Shown here: in pieces, positions 26,316-38,505 of the stretch | Layout: each line of letters starts with the position of its first letter | Position numbering within the stretch: the first letter of the stretch is position 1 | Translations under genes and position numbers: made by a program | Source: Tanypteryx hageni | Lineage: Eukaryota > Arthropoda > Insecta > Odonata > Petaluridae | Length of the DNA: 64,000 nt | Direction: 5' to 3' | Assembly (NCBI GenBank): GCA_028673005.1 | Contig: CM054116.1 | Location: forward strand, 129,681,547-129,745,546 | The notes under the pieces: model-generated | Told to the model about the DNA's origin: nothing | Seen by the model: only the letters and a program-made list of their open reading frames with translations | Database searches by the model: none

Positions 26316-26470
26316 CGCTCACCTGAAACCGCTACAGCGACCGCCGCTACTAAGATGGCTGCCGCGTCTAATTGGTTTGTGGAGGCGGCGGGGGGAGGCG
26401 GAAGGAGAGGGGGGGAGGAGAGGGCTGCGGCTCGCACTGGCGTGAGGTGGGATTAGCGGCGAAACCGCAG
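26316..26470. promoter_or_regulatory. CpG-rich segment with YY1-like site
   Basis: Contains AAGATGGCTGCCGCG, close to the AAnATGGCGGC core bound by YY1/Pho, within G-rich and CpG-rich DNA. Short open frames on both strands are low-complexity (Ala/Pro or Gly/Arg rich). This is likely regulatory or 5'-untranslated DNA. Confidence 0.4.
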
Positions 26471-29049
26471 ATGGCAAAGATTTATATCCTACCAATTGCG
26501 TGGATGTGAAACTATTAGTGCGCATTTTTATTATCCACGCTCATTACAAACTAAGCGAATGCAGTGAACCCTCAACATTTCCGGTTTTGATTATTCGCTG
26601 GAGGACTCTGAAGACACCGATTTTACATTCGCGATATATGAACTTGATTACGCGCGTATATATCCATTAGCGTCTAGCGTAAGCCTTTTGACGTCAATTT
26701 GCAATAAATGACATTGTAACACTCGCGGATTTTACATTCGCAGTGATTTCCATGAACGTAACTTCCGCAAATATTCAGGGCCTACTTTACAAGAACAAAT
26801 TTTAGGAAAACGTCGTTATCTTAGCAAAATATTATTCCTCAGTTTTAAACATTTTCTGCTTGTGAACCAATTTACGGAAGGTGTGGTTATATTTTTTATC
26901 GTGAAACTCTGCCGTTTGATCTGTTTATCTAATCTTGGAATTGATCCGATGAAATATTAGGCGGCAGTGAAAGATAAGAATGGTCAGAAACATCTCTTCA
27001 CTGCACGTGCACTGCATAATAGTATTGCACCAAATAAACACGCAAGTAAGGACTCATTTACGGATCTCTCTAATATATCTTGATTCATATATAGTGCAAG
27101 TGAAAACACACCGAGAGAGGTGAACATAAAATTGCATTTTACTTTGGGATAAATTGAGTTTATTTAATAAAACGTCTCATATTAAACTTTCAGTCTGATT
27201 ATAAAATTTGCTCCTAAGCGTATTTTCCCTTAAATATCAAAATTATTGGTAAGTAATGTTTCACTAAAATTCTCAACAGAAGCTCATTTTCTGTTTTCTT
27301 TCTTTTACCCAGTTGTACCATGTCCACTAGTCAGTAGAAATAGCAAAGAGGTATAAAAAATATTCGTGTTTGGCTGTGTATGCAAATTTTTATTTTAGCT
27401 ATCTTTACAACTAGGAAACAGTTTTTTAACTTTTGCAAAATAATGAAACTAGGATAGTTTCACATTTCCCGTCATTTTTGTCCATTCAAAGAATTACCTC
27501 CGGTAATACGCAAATCTGTTTCATATGCATTACCATTTTAAGATGATATTTAGGAGCCGAGGATCAAAAAACCCTTGAAAATTCCCGTGTAGTCGCCTAG
27601 GATGGCAAGATGTCGACACATACATACACACACACGGAACGCATGCGTTATCACTCTCTTCGTAGAATGTTTGATAAAGCAACGGGTGAATCGTCATGTT
27701 CGCCTATTGATTTCCACCACAGCTACGATGATGCTGGCTGAAGCCGCGGTGGGGCCCTCGGGACTCTGGTCGAACGAGAAGTAACGCAGCTGCTCTCCAG
27801 AAAGAACGCCGTAAACAGCGCGGCAGTTATTGCGCGTAAAAGCAACGAAAGCTCTGGGGCAGTAGATCTCAAGATGGAGAGATGTTTTAGGAGGAAAAGC
27901 GCGTAGGTTTTTTATTTCGAATTTTGGAGAGTTTCATGATAAATGACAAAAAAGGAACAAGTGGCCGTGAAGGGGGTGTAAATCGATAACAAAACGAACT
28001 TACTGTCGAAGGAAATGAAATACGAGAGACAGAAAGAAAGAATAATTGAAAAGATAGAGCGAGGGAAAATTCATGCGACGTAATAAAAAACAAAAAGTAG
28101 TGTGGTGGTCTTGAGGCATTCGCGGACCGATTTAGTTTTTATTATTTTGGGTTTTGACAAAACCGCGTAATTTCTCTTGAAGTTGCGGTTTTGGTGTTTG
28201 TGGTTTTTAGGGACGAGCCCACACCAGTATCATTAAACAATATCTCCTGTATCCACAAATAAATAATTTTTTAAAATTAATTCCACGAAAACTTTGACAT
28301 TAGGTACACAGTTTATAAATGCATTATAGAATTCAGCACTAAATTTCTGCTTAGGATATTATTAAATTTTTAATTATGCTAAGATCGAGATACAAAATTG
28401 GCACTTATATTCAAACTAGCAAAATTTTCCTAACCAAGCAAATTGAAATGTACCTACCTAATGTGAACAAAAATCTTGTAGTGGATTACAAAAAAGAAGC
28501 AAATTTTCCTAGCGCTATCAATTGTAAAATGAAATTCGCTGAAGATACATCACTTAGTGGAACTCCATAATGATAGGTAAAATAAAACGCACAGTATTAA
28601 AAATTTCTACTATTCCTACATGAGGAAATAAAACACTGTTTCGGCGAATGATCGTCATCAGCAGATGACATAAAATATGTTTCTATTTTACCTATTATTG
28701 ATGAATTAAGCAAGCTTTGCAAAAAACTTCAATGGTAAGGAATGTCAATGATACTCGTAAAGGACCACAACAGAAATTTTTCTTTATTGTGGATATCGCA
28801 ACTTATTTCATCTTGTCAAATTTTAGAAGTACGACTTGCTATTAACGATTATCTCTTTCAATCTGCCGGGAGAGTATTTATTAATCAGCATGATGTGCCC
28901 GTCAATATAGAAATACTCGAACGCATTTATTCCGTAATAATTCGCAAATTTAGCGACATGTCACTAAAACATTAATTGCCGACTCACAGAAAGGGATAGA
29001 TATTAATCGTAAGCGTGTCCTCGCTCTTACGGCTGGGAGAGTTCATTGC
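26471..29049. other. Non-coding host DNA
   Basis: No gene recognised. At 28575-28695 the sequence GGTAAAATA pairs with a downstream TATTTTACC around CGTCATCAGCAGATGAC, suggesting a small foldback repeat. Confidence 0.4.
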
Positions 29050-29190
29050 GTGCATTTGAGAGAGGGAGAGAGAGAGAGAGGACAAGTGAAATCTACTGCC
29101 GGTAGCAGGTGTCAAGGGAGGCGCAGGGCGAGGGGAGGGGGCGCCGTGGGAGGGGGAATGTGCGGGATGAGGGGAGGAAGGGAGGCAAGG
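29050..29190. repeat. GA/GGGA-rich tract
   Basis: Purine-rich plus strand: GAGAGGGAGAGAGAGAGAG followed by GAGGGGAGGGGGCGCC. Possible GAGA-factor binding DNA; no coding. Confidence 0.6.
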
Positions 29191-29559
29191 TAAAGATCTA
29201 AGGTGGCAGGTGGTCCCACTTAATTGGGGTCTCTTTCAAGGCGAAATAATTAGCTGCACTGTATACTCGAGCTACAAATGTAGGGGCGCGCCTTCCTTTT
29301 GGATTCATTTCAGGAACGCGATTCATTCACTTTTGTCTTATCATTTTTGGCACTGTTCCCTTTTTATCACCCGGGATACAATTATGAGGAATGCCTAACG
29401 GATTTCCTATGGAAGAAATATTTTTTCTTAATTTGTGCGGCTAAAATATCCGAGGAATTTATTTTGTCTCTTTTAGTATGGTGGACACATACGTGGATTA
29501 ATTTGAAGGCGTTATTGTATCTCGGGGAATCTTGGGGCATTCGCCTTCTTTTCTTCTGC

Positions 29560-29945
29560 CCCTCCCCTCTACTTCCTTTCTCTCTCTCTTCTTTTCTCCT
29601 CGTTGGTCTAGGTCCATCCCCGTCTTTATATCTAAATGCCTTTCTATAACTGCTTAACTTCCAGCTTTTCCGCTCTTCACCATCCCTCGCAGCATTTTCT
29701 CCTACCGCCTCAAATTTATCCTTTATAGAGAATATTTAAAGTCCCCCTTCCTCTCCTCCATCTCCACCGCCTCTCTCTCTCTCTCTCTCCCTTTCCCTCC
29801 TTTCCGCTTCCTCCCCCTTCTCCTCCGTTTCTCTCCCTCCCACTCCCTCCCTCCCTCCTTCTCCCTTCCTCTCTCCCCCTCCCCCTCTCCCCCTCCATCC
29901 CCCTCCCTATCCCTCCCTCTCCCTCACTCCCACCTCCACCTTACT
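29560..29945. repeat. CT-rich low-complexity tract
   Basis: Long pyrimidine run with CTCTCTCTCTCTC and CCCTCCCTC units. The opposite-strand Arg/Glu/Gly ORF at 29716-29898 is a composition artefact. Confidence 0.75.
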
Positions 29946-30469
29946 TCCTCTATTCGCTATTAAGACTTTAGATAACGTTAACGTAAGAGAAATAATCGGC
30001 TTTTAATTCCACATCACAGAAGAGACATTTACTGAAAAAATCCTTTCACGTTACAGCTTTCAAGCTCTTGAAAGCCCCTTTCGCATGTATAAGAATGGCT
30101 CCTTTTCATTCAAAAAGCAGCTACGTCGAGTGAAATATTTTCCTAATAAACGCCGCAAGAAACGACTAAACTTCACCTTTACCTTTAACGAATTACATCC
30201 CCATGTAAAGTACTCCTTTAGTGTTTTACATAGGCAGGTTTATTAATAGAGATACGAATGTCAATGAAAGCAACAAATATTTTTTACTAGCCCAGTAACT
30301 TCATGTTTTAATAAAATATTTTATGCAAAGATTTGGCTCCGTTATTTTTTAATCAGCCTTGAGAGCATCATTAATGTTACAGGTATTGGTACGCTCACTG
30401 CTGTAATAGGTTAAAAGCAGGTCTCTTCCCCAGGTAAAGGCGCCTATATTTCCGCCAATCTATCAAAAA
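29946..30469. other. Non-coding host DNA
   Basis: Nothing recognisable. Confidence 0.4.
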
Positions 30470-30965
30470 CCTCCCGCACCCTCGCTCTTTCCATCCCCTT
30501 CCACCAGTCTTCATCTATATCCACAGAAACACACTCTCTCACTCTTATTGTATTGCGACTCTTTCGCCTCCTTCTCGCGCTTCCTTCACCTCGCTCCGCC
30601 TCCCTCAGCCTCCCACATTTGCATTCTTCCTTCTCTCGCTCTTCGTCTCTCTCTCTCGTCTCCCATTCATTGCTTCCAATTTCTCTAGTCTCATTCCGCT
30701 CACACATCATTTGTCCAATCCTCAATCCCTCTTACCTCTACTATGTCACTCCATCTCTCATCCAACTTTTTCCAATACGAACCTCCGTTCTCTTCCTCGT
30801 ATAATGTATGATTTCTGAGATGTATCCATATGAATTCGAACTATTTTCATTCAATTTATTTTCCCCTTCGTCTCCTCTATCTCCTCTATCCCACTTCTTC
30901 TCTCTCTCTCCTTCCTCTCTTAACTCTTTTCCTCTCTTCTTTCCTTTCCTCAATTTTTCTTCCTT
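30470..30965. repeat. CT-rich low-complexity tract
   Basis: Imperfect pyrimidine-rich DNA with several CTCTCTCTC runs. ORFs on both strands here are Ser/Leu or Arg/Glu rich and not credible genes. Confidence 0.65.
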
Positions 30966-31599
30966 AGCGCCCTACATTACGATCGCGTTATCACATGATT
31001 TGTATTGGAACATTTTTCATCACGATTGATAATTATTTTTGCCACTCATCCAGAATTTGTGGTTTTTAAAGTAATCCCTTTACTTTATATTTATATAAGA
31101 TTTCATTGGCGATGCCTGAAGAAAATTGGCAGCCAATCCATCCGCATGTGAAGATTTTGTCGTCTCTGAGAGCATTAATCAAGTCCTCACAAGTACTCTT
31201 TGAAAAATTGCATTTGTACTTTCCCCCTGAGATGCAGAACCGGTCTACAGATTTCCCCTTCCCCTAAAATCCTTCTCAATCCAGTTTCCTCTTTCCTCAC
31301 GGTTCCTCTCTCCCCAGCTGTACCGCTCCCCCTCCCTCCCTATCCTTCTATTCGCCATCTCCTCTTTCTACCTCCTTCCTCTCACGTTCTCCTAAACCTC
31401 TCCATTCCCTCATAAGTAGGCTTACCATTTGTCCCGGTTTTTAGGTCTTGTCCCGGCGTTCCGGCCGGTTTATACTGTTTTGTCCCGGATAATAAGTATG
31501 AATTAACGTCAGTGCTAGTCGTATACGAACACTTACAAACTGCAAAACACAAATCATCTTTAGCAGTGGCATCTTCAACATAAATTGTGTCACTTTTTT

Positions 31600-32817
31600 G
31601 AAAAATGATTCAAATGCTGAAGGTCATATTGCTGATGCAAAGGAAGCCACTTTTGCATATCACACCGCCATTTATGGATTAAGTTTCAAAACATCGGATT
31701 GTGCTAGCAAAATGATTTCAAATTTTTTCGAATCTAAGTTTGGTGTTGCTCGAACAAAATGTGAATCTGTGTTTTAAATGTAGTCGCACCAATGTGTGTT
31801 GAAGAGTTACATGAAGAGTTAGATAAATCCAACTTTGTGTTGCAATTTACACTTCCTACAGAAGGGACACAAAAATCGTTTCAGTGATAGTACGCTATTT
31901 TATTCCCCAGACTGGTTTAAAGGTAAAAGTGCTTTAATGGAGTCCTCGGAGAAACATCAGAAATATTGACTAATTTCCATGTTTCTTCAATAAAAGAACA
32001 TCGTCTGATGAATAAAATTGAAGGATTTTGTGGTGATAATTGCTACACGAATTTTGGAGGTGTGAAAAAAGGGTGAAAACAACGATTGAAATGCGAAATT
32101 CGTAGGAATATCATTGGAATTGGATGTGCAGCACACATAATACACAATTGCATCCAAAATTCTGTTGATATTCTACCGATTGATTTAGAAGTCCTTGCAG
32201 TAAATATTTATAAATATTTCCAAATATAAACTGTTCGTGCAAAAGTAAGTAAAGTAATTTTGCGAATTCGCAGAAATTGCGTGCAAAAAGGTTTCAAAAC
32301 ATAGATAGCAACACGAGATTTCTTTCCATTTTACAGGCTTTGGTAACGCTTCTTGATACGTTTGAAGGTATAAAAAACTATTTCAATTCACAAGAACAGT
32401 ACCCACTAATAATAATTTTTTTTAAATATCCATTTGCGATTCGTTCTCGGCAACTCAGTTTATTTAATACAATAATAGTGATGAGAAAGGGACGAAATTC
32501 GAAGATAGGTGGATTGAACTTTTTAGACATTTTGTCGAACAGAATATTTAAATTGTCAATCTTACGAAAGTTATTGAGTTCTGTTATTCTGTTTATCCGG
32601 AACATCAGCTTTAGTAGAGCGACTTTTTTCGAATATGAATTACGTGTGGTCCCTAGACCGAAGTTGCTTGAATGAAGGTACAGCACGAGCGATTAAGCAC
32701 TCTAAAATCAGTATTGATTTGACTTGTGAAGAACTTGACGCTAAAATTAAAAATGATAAAAGGTTTTTGGATCATGTTATGTTCGGCAGTAAATATAACT
32801 CGTTTAATAAACAGTAA
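31600..32817 (+). pseudogene. hAT transposase relic
   Basis: Fragments in order on the plus strand: AKEATFAYHTAIYGLSFKTS with ASKMISNFFESKFGVARTKC near 31640-31770, and a C-terminal dimerisation-type region MNYVWSLDRSCLNEGTARAI near 32635-32700, followed by DAKIKNDKRFLDHV. Frameshifts and stops separate them. The C-terminal pattern (N-x-W-x-D-R-x-x-L) is the conserved hAT end. Confidence 0.65.
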
Positions 32818-33027
32818 GATTTTTGTATGTTGTATTGATTTGGTATTGTATTGATATATTTAATACTGAAATATTAAAAATATTTCGTGTTTTCTCTTGT
32901 AGATATATTTTGGCAACCCATCTCTTTGTCTTCTCATCCCCATAATATTATTTTTTGGATGCTTAAAAATTTATGAAATGGAAAAGAATAGAAATATATT
33001 AAACATATATACATACCCGGCAAGTGG

Positions 33028-33058
33028 AAGACCCGGGTTCGATTCCCGGTCATAGCAG
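33028..33058 (+). repeat. tRNA 3'-half-like fragment
   Basis: CCGGGTTCGATTCCCGG forms a perfect 5-bp T-stem with the 7-nt TTCGATT loop, followed by TCATAGCA like the 3' acceptor strand of a tRNA. No D-arm, anticodon arm or 5' acceptor strand lies upstream. It is a tRNA-derived fragment within the hAT element, not a tRNA gene. Confidence 0.6.
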
Positions 33059-33199
33059 AATTTTTTCTGTTTCAAAGTTATTCCCACATACATATATTTA
33101 AAGAATAAAAGACTAGCCGTCCCAGATTTTGTCCCGGTCATGTTATATTATGTCCCGGATTTGTCCCGGTTTTGATCCTTGAACCCTACTCATAAGCAA

Positions 33200-33665
33200 C
33201 ATCGCTCGCTTTCTATTCTTTCCTCCCCTTTTCTCACTCAGTTGGCCTTTCTCTCCACCTATTCCCGTTCTCTGTAGAGACACCTCATCCACATCACTCT
33301 TCTCCACCTCTCTCTTTCTCCATATTCCCAGATCTCCCTTTCCCTACTTCCACTCCTTTCCTTCTAATTCCTATGCCTGTTGCTCTCACTTCTCTCTCTC
33401 TAGATATCTTTCTCTTCACCACAATCTTCCTGCTCCATTCGAAATCGCCTCCCCTCTCTCTCTCCCACTTCTTTTCATCTGATTCGTACCTTAACATTGG
33501 TCTTACATTTTGGTAAAAATGACTTAAATTACTAAATCTTCCACTCCCGCTTATCCTTTTACACATTCCTAATTCCGTCCATTCTCCATTCTCATTCCCT
33601 TCTTAACCTCCCAATCCCTGTGCTCTCTGTCGCTTTCTCCTCCTTCCCCTCCCCGCTTGCCTTTC
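33200..33665. repeat. CT-rich low-complexity tract
   Basis: Pyrimidine-rich plus strand continuing the composition seen before 31.4 kb. The hAT element was apparently inserted within this tract. Confidence 0.65.
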
Positions 33666-34269
33666 ACCACTATTTCCTACAAAGAATTAGCAGTGATAAA
33701 AAACATGTCTGAGTTTTGAGTCTCTATGACGTTGAGATGATTCTTCTTCGCTATTACTCATGTTGTTTAATTTGTTAGAAAATGACGTCTCAATTCAATG
33801 AAAAGCTAGATTAGGTCTCAGTGGAAAAAGGAGAGAAATTATGAAATGATTCCGATAGCAGGATTATTTATCCTAAATCAGCTCCATAGTATTTTTTTAA
33901 AAGCATAAACACTTGTGTAGGGATATATAATTTTACTTGAAATTACACCCCAAAATTTTTTCTGCAGGAATAATACTACTGTTAACATTCTAAATTTAAT
34001 TTCTAACGAAATTATAATATAACTATAGCAAGTACCCATCAAAATGACGGGACATGAATTTAATGTTCTCCAGTTAAATCATAATGTACTCTTTCGTACG
34101 TATATTAGGATTGAGACAACAACAGAAGCTCGAGTGTTGAGACAACATGGTCGTCAAGGTAGCAAACGGATAAAAGTAGAGGTGGGACGAATCCAAAATA
34201 TTCTCGAATCCGAATCCTAAAAGGTTCTCGAATGCCTCGAATCTCACGAATCTCGAATCTCTCGAATCC

Positions 34270-35092
34270 TTCATCATCATCATAGGTAGTCTGCCCGTAG
34301 ACAGGTCCGTGATTATTCTTGGTTAAACCTGGTTCTCCATATACTCCTATTTTCCGCTGTCCTCTTTATATCTTGATAACTCTCTTTCCCTTTCAAATCG
34401 TCTATCAGCTGAAACCTTTTCCTACCTCTTTCCCTTTTCCCATCTAGTTTTCCTTCTAACACGTCTTTAATCATACTCTCTCTCCTCAGGTAATGTCCAA
34501 CCCAGTTAGCCTTCCTCTTTCTGATAGTCTGTATAATCATTCGCTTCTCTCCTATTCTTCGTAGCACTTCATCGTTTTTCATCCTATCTGTCCATTTTAT
34601 CTTCAGCATTCTCCTCCAAGTCCACATTTCAAAGCTTTCCAAGTATTTGATGTCATTTTTCCTTAGCGTCCATGTTTCTGCCCCATACAATGATATACTC
34701 CATACGTAGCATTTTATCAACTTCTTGCGGATATCTTCCCTTATATTCCCTGTAAGTAGTTGTTTATTTCTCCTGAAAGCCGCTTTTGCTTTTCCTATTC
34801 CAGTTTTGATCTCATCCGTACATTTTGCCTCTCGTGTTATGATACTTCCAAGGTATTTATATTCTGAAACTTGTTCTAATGGCTTTCCCCCAATAGTTAT
34901 GTTCAGATTCTCTTCTTTACCCGATATTCGAATGACCTTGGATTTTTCTGTATTTATTTCCATACCGTATTTTCTACCTGTTATCACTAGTCTATTTATC
35001 ATTTTTTGTAGCTCCTCTTCCTTTCTTGCTAGAAGTACTTGATCATCTGCGTATTTTACTGTTCTTATAATCCTTCCTCCATCCTTCATATA
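34270..35092 (-). mobile_element. 5'-truncated RTE-type LINE
   Basis: On the minus strand the insert begins in the reverse-transcriptase palm and ends in a TGATGATGATGAAGG-type tail, as RTE elements do. It lies between the TTCGAATC-rich ends of the hAT-type element, so it appears to be nested. Confidence 0.75.
34313..35089 (-). CDS. RTE LINE polymerase C-terminal fragment
   Basis: An uninterrupted 258-codon frame. It starts just before the catalytic box (KYADDQVLLA) and continues through EINTEKSKVIRISG, YKYLGSIITREA, KCYVWSISLYGAETWTLRK and WRRMLKIKWTDRMKNDE to the RKANWVGHYLRR motif. This is the thumb and C-terminal region of RTE/BovB-group reverse transcriptases. The endonuclease and fingers are missing, so it cannot function alone. 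The open frame suggests a fairly recent insertion. Confidence 0.8.
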   Translation of the reverse strand: MKDGGRIIRTVKYADDQVLLARKEEELQKMINRLVITGRKYGMEINTEKSKVIRISGKEENLNITIGGKPLEQVSEYKYLGSIITREAKCTDEIKTGIGKAKAAFRRNKQLLTGNIREDIRKKLIKCYVWSISLYGAETWTLRKNDIKYLESFEMWTWRRMLKIKWTDRMKNDEVLRRIGEKRMIIQTIRKRKANWVGHYLRRESMIKDVLEGKLDGKRERGRKRFQLIDDLKGKESYQDIKRTAENRSIWRTRFNQE

Positions 35093-35914
35093 AGAATAAT
35101 AATAAGAAGAAAAAAGAAAAAACTTTTACTTAAAATTAACAGTTTTTAATTAAAGCAAAATTTGAAATCTGCGTTTAATGAAAAATAAATTTAAGAATAC
35201 AGTTTTTAAAAATACACCTATATTTATTAAGAAGATACAAATGAAATTTTGTTAATGAAGTGCATAATTAAAACTCTTGAATCTTGAGGTTCATTTTCTC
35301 AACATAATTTGACAAAAATATTTGAGTATCAGTTCAAATTTTTTACATATTTCCAAAACCCATTTAAATCAAAGCAAGTGTAGAGGGGGGAGGATTATTT
35401 CAAGAGTTAACATAGATAAACACTAAACATGGAACACTAAATTCTCTCCAGAAAATTAAGAAAAATCAGAAAGTTGCTTATTTTAAGAGTTTATAAAAGT
35501 ACTGAACACTGAACACTTTTAGGACAATCTAAAAGAGAAGAATTCTTCAATGGAGATTTTTATTTAAGAAAACTAGCATTCGAACTCGCTCTGGGTCGCC
35601 ACGAGGTGATATTGGACGTCAATAAAACTAATCTTTCCAAAGTTTTGAGTTAAAATGTTTTACGGTTTTTTAGGATAGGATTCGAAAGATTCGAAAGATG
35701 AAAAAAGCGCGAAGATTCGAGTTTTCGAATCTCGAATCTTTTTCAAGATCCGCGGGATTCGAGGAATCGAATGTCCCATCCCTAGTTTAAAGGCAAATTA
35801 TTTTCAAAATATGAGTTTTAAACGAAATATTTGAGCAATTTTGACGATAAGAATAAGAAACTTTATTTATTATTTTTTAAAGCAGTTCCGGTGTGAAACT
35901 TGATGGCTTGTTTT

Positions 35915-36895
35915 TAGCCTCCTTCCCAAAAAGTGGAAAGTAGTCTTATGAGGTCGCCCGGGTCTCCGTGTGTGTTTGTATGTGTGTGTTCCTAATATCT
36001 TCTTCATGAATGCACCTATTTCAACTAAATTTAGTACATAGTACATGCACATCGGATCGACTCAGCAGGGGTGCCACAATTACAAAGTTAATCTTTTCGG
36101 TAATTATGAATTTGGAAGAAATTGGCTCAACTGATTTCAACGAAATTTTCTATGAAGTAGGCGTGTAACAAAAAATAACAAAATCAAGATATTTAGTATA
36201 GATATAGAAAGCAGGGCTGCCGCGATACAAGGAATAATAAAATTCATTTTTACACATATTTGTGTTGAACTGTCCATATAAATTTTAACCAAATTTAATA
36301 CTAATAATGTACACTTATATAAAAAAACCATATCTAAACCGTAGCAGCCAAACAGGGGTGACACAATTACAAATTAAAATCTTTCTGTAATTAAGGATTT
36401 GGAAGGAATTGGCTAACGGATTTCATTTAAATTTTGTATATAAGATTTGAACAGCATAGTATAATGAAATCAAGATGTTTAAAGCGGAGATAAGTAGCAG
36501 GGCTACCACAGTAAAAAGTTAAATTATATTTCTTATACACGTATTTCTAGAGAACTGACCTAATGGATTCTAACCAAATATAGTATTTTTAATCTTCATA
36601 TAAATAAATAACCAAAATATTTCAACCGGTTCGACTAAAAAGGGATACCACAATAACAAGGTTAGAATTTTTCTGTAACTATGACTTTGAAAAATACTGG
36701 CTGAACAGATTTCAAAGAAATTTCGTTTGTAGGGCGAGTGTAGAAAGGGAAAACGAGATATGTTTAGAACAGATCAAAAAAGCATGGCTACCACAATATA
36801 CGGAAAAATAATTATCTGATTTCAAAGCAAATACATTAGTATACGATTATACTACGACGAATTTGACGAAAAGCACTTCTGGATCGCGGGAAACC
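35915..36895. repeat. Hairpin-ended dispersed repeat, copy 2
   Basis: Starts with TTCCCAAAAAGTGGAAAGTAG, then TGTGTGTG, then several diverged internal units containing CAGGGGTGNCACAATTAC or AGCAGGGCTACCACA, each preceded by a GATTTCAA...AAATTT stretch. It ends TTGACGAAAAGCACTTCTGG and CTACTTGTT. It is nearly collinear with the copy at 60255-61310. Confidence 0.7.
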
Positions 36896-37059
36896 TGTGT
36901 ACACCCCTACTTGTTGCATATTAAAATTGTATTTAAAGAAAAATAGGTGGATTAGTTCTTTCCAGATCTATTTGCTTATAATTTTCATTTGCAAAAGAAT
37001 GAAAGCCTTCGCATCTAAAAATCGATTTTTATGGGTTATCTTACCGGAAACGGAAATCA

Positions 37060-37085
37060 TGTCCTGGAGTCGAACCCGGATCTTT
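37060..37085 (-). repeat. tRNA T-arm-like fragment
   Basis: On the minus strand CCGGGTTCGACTCCAGG resembles a T-arm/B-box with one stem mismatch. No full tRNA cloverleaf is present. Possibly a SINE remnant. Confidence 0.35.
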
Positions 37086-37869
37086 TTTCGGTACTTTTTA
37101 ACTCATTGACTATTAACGTGTGGCTGAAGCATTCCTGTAAAAATTTAAATCTTCTACTTGGTCCGGATTTTTGTTAAAAACACGTTAAAAAAGCGTTACG
37201 CAGCGTGACAGAATAAACGTTGAAAGAGATGATTGTTTAATATCTCGGAAACTATTAAAATATGATTATATTTCAAAAACATGAAAAATAAAAAAATATG
37301 CTTTGCTTTAGTGAATTTCATAGTAGAAAAAACTTCAATTTCTATAAAAACTAATTAAAATATTTTATAGCTTGTCTCATTAGATCAATATTATTTAGAA
37401 TTTAATTTAATGTGGCTTATAACTACACTAACAGCACAGTCCAAGTGCGAGGGGAGATTTTTTAATGAAAAAACTAATCGACAATAATTTTATAAATCCG
37501 TATTTTACTGTCGCTGCTCTCTTATTCTATCGACAAACATAACGACCACCTTTTGTCAAAGTCAATCGGAGCCTAATAAATATTTTAGGACTTCAAACGG
37601 ACTTATAATGTGGAGAACAAAATCACTTTACACCATTTTCTATTAGTCTCTCGAATTCATTAGTACGAATTCGACCTTAATTTCTCAAATAATATAAAAG
37701 AACTTCAAGAAAATTCGAGTCGTTGACAAAAGCCCAAGGTTTCGACCTCGTTCAGTCAGACCAATTCCCAGTTAAGAGATGAAGGAAATCCGCAGGATAA
37801 ATATGTACCTGTGCGTGTGTGCGTGCGCATATGCAAATGTTTGCTTCATTCTCTGGCTCTTAGTTCCAT
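37086..37869. other. Non-coding host DNA
   Basis: Nothing recognisable. Confidence 0.4.
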
Positions 37870-38025
37870 TTCTCCGACTCTCAGAACCATTGGCCACTGC
37901 CTCCCCTTTCACTCTCTTCTCCCCTTCTCTCTCCTCCCCCCTCTCTCTCTCTCCTCCATTTCTCTCCTCCCTCTCTCTCACTTCCCCTCTTCCTCCTACA
38001 CTCTCTCCCCCACTCCTCAACAGGT
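37870..38025. repeat. CT-rich tract
   Basis: Pyrimidine-rich plus strand with CTCTCTCTCTC runs; overlapping ORFs on both strands are artefacts. Confidence 0.7.
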
Positions 38026-38210
38026 GCGCCTTTTGATCCAGAGGCGTCGGTCTATTCCCTCGGGAACCGCTTTGTTACTGCGTCACCCTGGATTCGCTTT
38101 CGGCGCATGCTCACCGGACTCCCCCAGTTCGGAGATACGTAACGTTCGGCTGTGAGGTCCCAACAGCAAAATAAAAAAGTGCACGTCAGGACAAAGCGTC
38201 TTCTATTGCA

Positions 38211-38505
38211 ATAGAAAAAGGTGGAGGGGAAAATAGATTGAGAGGGGGAGGGAAGGAGGGAGGGGAGAAGAGAGAGATGGGGAAGAGAGAATGTTTAGGC
38301 GGGTAGAGGTGGAAATGGCTCCAAAAATAAGTGATGAGAGGAGTGAGTGCAAGATGGGGAAGGGAGGTAGAGGATGTAAAGAAAGGAAGATGGAAGGAGG
38401 GGAAGAGGGAACGGGGTGGATAAAAAGGAGAGTAGGAGAGGTTGGGTGAGAGAGGGAGAGAGAGAGAGAAAGGAGGGTGAGGGAAAGGAAGGAATTCGCG
38501 GGCCA
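38211..38505. repeat. GA-rich tract
   Basis: Purine-rich plus strand of GGGA/GAGA units, the strand-reversed composition of the preceding CT tract. The two tracts flank about 190 bp of mixed sequence. Confidence 0.7.

Larger units (their letters stand above)
31417..33188 (+). mobile_element. hAT transposon with perfect 8-bp TSD
   Basis: The element starts TAGGCTTACCATTTG and ends GATCCTTGAACCCTA (reverse complement TAGGGTTCAAGGATC), giving hAT-like inverted ends. It is bounded by identical CTCATAAG copies at 31409-31416 and 33189-33196; this 8-bp duplication fits the hAT nTnnnnAn preference. GTCCCGG occurs repeatedly near both ends. The interior contains a decayed transposase. Confidence 0.85.
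34177..35784. mobile_element. hAT-type element rich in TTCGAATC
   Basis: Ends TAGAGGTGGGACGAATCC and, reverse-complemented, TAGGGATGGGACATTCGATT form imperfect inverted repeats. They are flanked by GATAAAAG and GTTTAAAG (6 of 8 matching target duplication). Both subterminal regions carry repeated TCGAATC motifs. An RTE LINE lies inside (34270-35092). Confidence 0.65.

Noticed and set aside
33028..33058. tRNA gene
   Set aside because: Only the T-arm and 3' acceptor strand are present; no D-arm, anticodon arm or 5' acceptor strand.
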